64,000 nucleotides of DNA from Salinimicrobium sp963739625 (GTDB lineage Bacteria > Bacteroidota > Bacteroidia > Flavobacteriales > Flavobacteriaceae). Location: assembly GCA_963739625.1 (NCBI GenBank), contig CAVUAU010000009.1:62001-126000 (forward strand), given 5' to 3'. The translations under genes and the position numbers were made by a program. Positions 61,753 to 64,000 of this stretch are shown piece by piece. The notes under the pieces were generated by a model. The model saw only the letters and a list, made by a program, of their open reading frames with translations, was not told the origin of the DNA and searched no databases. The first letter of the stretch is position 1. Each line of letters starts with the position of its first letter.

Positions 61753-64000
61753 ATGGATAGATTCTCATTTTTAAATGCCGCACATACAGCATATTTTGCT
61801 GAACTCTATGACCAATATTTACAATATCCCGATAGTGTAGAACCCAGCTGGAGAGCCTTTTTTCAAGGCTTTGATTTTGGAGTGGAAAGCTCGGCTGACG
61901 GAAAACATTATTTTGAATCGCCGGAGGAGGGGGAACCCATCGAAATGCCCGATTCTGTTATAAAAGAATTTCAGGTTGTAAAACTTATAGATGGTTACCG
62001 CACTCGTGGTCACCTTTTTACCCGCACAAATCCTGTGAGGGAACGAAGAAAATACCGGCCTACCCTTGCGATAGAAAATTTTGACCTTAGCGAAAACGAC
62101 CTGGACACCACCTTTAACGCAGGAGAAATCCTGGGTATAGGTCCGGCGACCCTCAGGCAGATCATCATTCACCTGGAGAAGGTGTATTGCGATTCAATAG
62201 GGATTGAATATATGTATGTTCGAAATCCCAAGGAGATACAGTGGATACAGGATAAGCTGAATATTAACGAAAATCAGCCTAACTTCAATAAAGACCAGAA
62301 GAAACACATTCTTAAGAAACTCAACGAAGCGGTTTCTTTTGAAAGCTTTCTTCATACAAAATATGTAGGCCAAAAGCGTTTTTCCCTCGAAGGAGGAGAA
62401 AGCCTTATCCCTGCACTTGATACCATCATTGAAAAAGCCGCCGAGCTTGGTGTGAAGGACTTTGTGATGGGAATGGCCCACCGCGGGAGGCTAAACACGC
62501 TTACCAATATCTTCGGAAAAAGCGCCAAAGACATCTTTAGCGAGTTTGACGGAAAAGATTACGAGCAGGACATTTTTGACGGGGATGTGAAATATCACCT
62601 GGGATGGACTTCCTGCCGCACTACCGATAGTGGAAAAGAGATCAACATCAATATCGCGCCTAACCCGTCTCACCTGGAAACAGTGGGAGCAGTGGTGGAA
62701 GGAATTACCCGCGGGAAGCAGGACAGGCATTATGAAGGAAAAGCTTCAGATGTGTTACCTATTATCGTCCATGGGGATGCCGCTATTTCGGGACAGGGAA
62801 TAGTCTACGAGATTGTTCAAATGGCGCAGCTCGACGGCTACAAAACCGGAGGTACTATTCACATCGTGGTGAACAACCAGATAGGGTTTACCACTAATTA
62901 CCTCGACGGCCGGTCTTCAACGTATTGTACAGATGTGGCAAAAGTGACACTTTCGCCGGTACTTCACGTAAATGCCGATGACGCCGAAGCTGTTGTGCAC
63001 GCCGTGCTTTTTGCCCTCGACTTTAGAATGACCTTTGGAAGAGACGTGTTTATTGACCTTTTAGGGTATCGTAAGTACGGTCATAACGAAGGTGATGAGC
63101 CTCGTTTTACGCAGCCAAAATTGTATAAAGCCATCTCCACGCACAGCAATACGCGCGATATCTATGCTGAAAAACTCATTTCTCAGGGTGTGATCGACGA
63201 AGATTATGTGAAAAAGCTGGAAGAAGAGTACAAGGCAGCACTGGAGGAGAACCTTGAAGATTCGCGTAAGGAAGAAACCACCAGGATTACGCCTTTTATG
63301 CAGGATGAATGGGAAGGTTATGAGCATGTAGATGAGACGCGAATGATGGAAGAGGTTGATACTACTGTTGAAATGGAAACTTTGACAGAAGTAGCCGAAG
63401 TGATCTCAAAACTTCCTGAAGACAAAAAATTTCTTCGGAAGATCAAAAAGCTTATTGAGCAGCGGTATAAAATGTTCTTTGAAACCAATACGCTTGATTG
63501 GGGTATGGCCGAACTTTTGGCTTATGGAACCCTTCTAAAAGAAGGCTATTGGGTGAGAATGAGCGGGCAAGACGTAGAACGCGGAACTTTCTCGCACCGT
63601 CATGCGGTAGTAAAAGTGGAAGACAGTGAGGAAGAGATCATTCCTCTAAATAATCTGAAAGGAACAGAATGTGATTTCCAGATCTATAATTCTTTGCTTT
63701 CTGAATATGGAGTGGTTGGATTTGATTACGGTTACGCCATGGCAAGTCCGCAATCATTAACTATCTGGGAAGCCCAGTTTGGTGATTTTTCCAATGGAGC
63801 GCAGATCATGATCGACCAGTATATCTCTGCTGCTGAAGATAAATGGAAGCTGCAAAACGGATTGGTGATGTTCCTGCCTCACGGTTATGAAGGCCAGGGA
63901 GCAGAGCATTCTTCGGGAAGAATGGAGCGTTACCTGCAGCTTTGTGCAAAAGACAATATGTTTGTGGCCGATGTGACTACGCCTGCCAATTTATTCCATC
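61753..64000 (+). CDS. sucA: 2-oxoglutarate dehydrogenase E1 component (5' part)
   Basis: Thiamine-diphosphate-dependent decarboxylase of the TCA cycle. The open frame from the ATG at 61753 runs without a stop off the right edge; 749 codons are visible of an expected 900 or more. The N-terminus has the E1o-specific helix FLNAAHTAYFAELYDQYLQY and SWRAFFQGFDFG. Then come MGMAHRGRLNTLTNIFGK, NPSHLETVGAVVEG, the ThDP/Mg motif HGDAAISGQGIVYE...NNQIGFTTN, KYGHNEGDEPRFTQP and GQDVERGTFSHRHAV. sucB is expected just beyond the window. Confidence 0.97.
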   Translation, partial: MDRFSFLNAAHTAYFAELYDQYLQYPDSVEPSWRAFFQGFDFGVESSADGKHYFESPEEGEPIEMPDSVIKEFQVVKLIDGYRTRGHLFTRTNPVRERRKYRPTLAIENFDLSENDLDTTFNAGEILGIGPATLRQIIIHLEKVYCDSIGIEYMYVRNPKEIQWIQDKLNINENQPNFNKDQKKHILKKLNEAVSFESFLHTKYVGQKRFSLEGGESLIPALDTIIEKAAELGVKDFVMGMAHRGRLNTLTNIFGKSAKDIFSEFDGKDYEQDIFDGDVKYHLGWTSCRTTDSGKEININIAPNPSHLETVGAVVEGITRGKQDRHYEGKASDVLPIIVHGDAAISGQGIVYEIVQMAQLDGYKTGGTIHIVVNNQIGFTTNYLDGRSSTYCTDVAKVTLSPVLHVNADDAEAVVHAVLFALDFRMTFGRDVFIDLLGYRKYGHNEGDEPRFTQPKLYKAISTHSNTRDIYAEKLISQGVIDEDYVKKLEEEYKAALEENLEDSRKEETTRITPFMQDEWEGYEHVDETRMMEEVDTTVEMETLTEVAEVISKLPEDKKFLRKIKKLIEQRYKMFFETNTLDWGMAELLAYGTLLKEGYWVRMSGQDVERGTFSHRHAVVKVEDSEEEIIPLNNLKGTECDFQIYNSLLSEYGVVGFDYGYAMASPQSLTIWEAQFGDFSNGAQIMIDQYISAAEDKWKLQNGLVMFLPHGYEGQGAEHSSGRMERYLQLCAKDNMFVADVTTPANLFH

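Overview
The window is about 44% GC by eye and reads as the chromosome of a marine or halotolerant member of Flavobacteriaceae (Bacteroidota). I infer this from protein families that look like those of Gramella/Salinimicrobium-type genomes, from TAnnTTTG -7 promoter boxes (some with a TTG -33 box), from many SPII lipoproteins and outer-membrane barrels, from an epimerase-like L-threonine dehydrogenase, and from the ligase-associated DNA-damage gene set typical of this phylum. No tRNA, rRNA, CRISPR array, prophage or transposase gene was seen.

Layout. 1-3.6 kb: end of an acyltransferase gene, a GNAT-lysC pair, fbp and a TerB-like gene. 3.7-10.6 kb: the ligase-associated DNA-damage cassette (MBL-fold exonuclease, ATP-dependent DNA ligase, Lhr-type helicase, PdeM). 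It is split between ligase and helicase by a DUF559 nuclease gene embedded in three copies of an elaborate palindromic repeat. 10.7-17.3 kb: GH15 glucosidase with glucose dehydrogenase, then mfd. 17.5-23.9 kb: DUF389/DUF421 membrane proteins, YraN, a lipoprotein, metG, a second repeat-bracketed nuclease gene (GIY-YIG) and an HDAC-like deacetylase. 24-28 kb: two tandem tail-less SSB genes, a DUF1003/small membrane/ABC ATPase/unknown operon, a Zn-ribbon protein and a CBS protein. 28-42 kb: M28 peptidase, SDR protein, RluA enzyme, SulP permease, cell-envelope proteins and an M13 peptidase. 42-48.8 kb: FAD-Rieske oxidoreductase, RES-Xre toxin-antitoxin pair, threonine dehydrogenase, cspA and a ClC channel. 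48.8-64 kb: aspS, proA-proB, a TetR-TolC-MFP-RND efflux operon, a polyprenyl synthase, a small barrel protein and the start of sucA.

Seven genes (ligase, GH15, glucose dehydrogenase, mfd, GIY-YIG, ClC and the essential aspS) each carry exactly one single-base indel, and each becomes full length when it is corrected. This pattern suggests base-level sequence errors more than gene decay, so I annotate them as single genes with a noted frameshift.

The most unusual feature is the pairing of small nuclease ORFs with structured direct repeats. The DUF559 and GIY-YIG genes are unrelated and belong to two different repeat families, yet each has its stop codon inside or abutting a repeat unit. The DUF559 repeats also keep conserved stems while their hairpin tips differ in sequence but stay self-complementary. 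Other observations are a palindrome AAAATGnCATTTT that recurs just after stop codons, 10-bp-phased GTTT tracts upstream of the SSB pair, twin operators before the toxin-antitoxin pair, and a clear inverted repeat over the TetR promoter.
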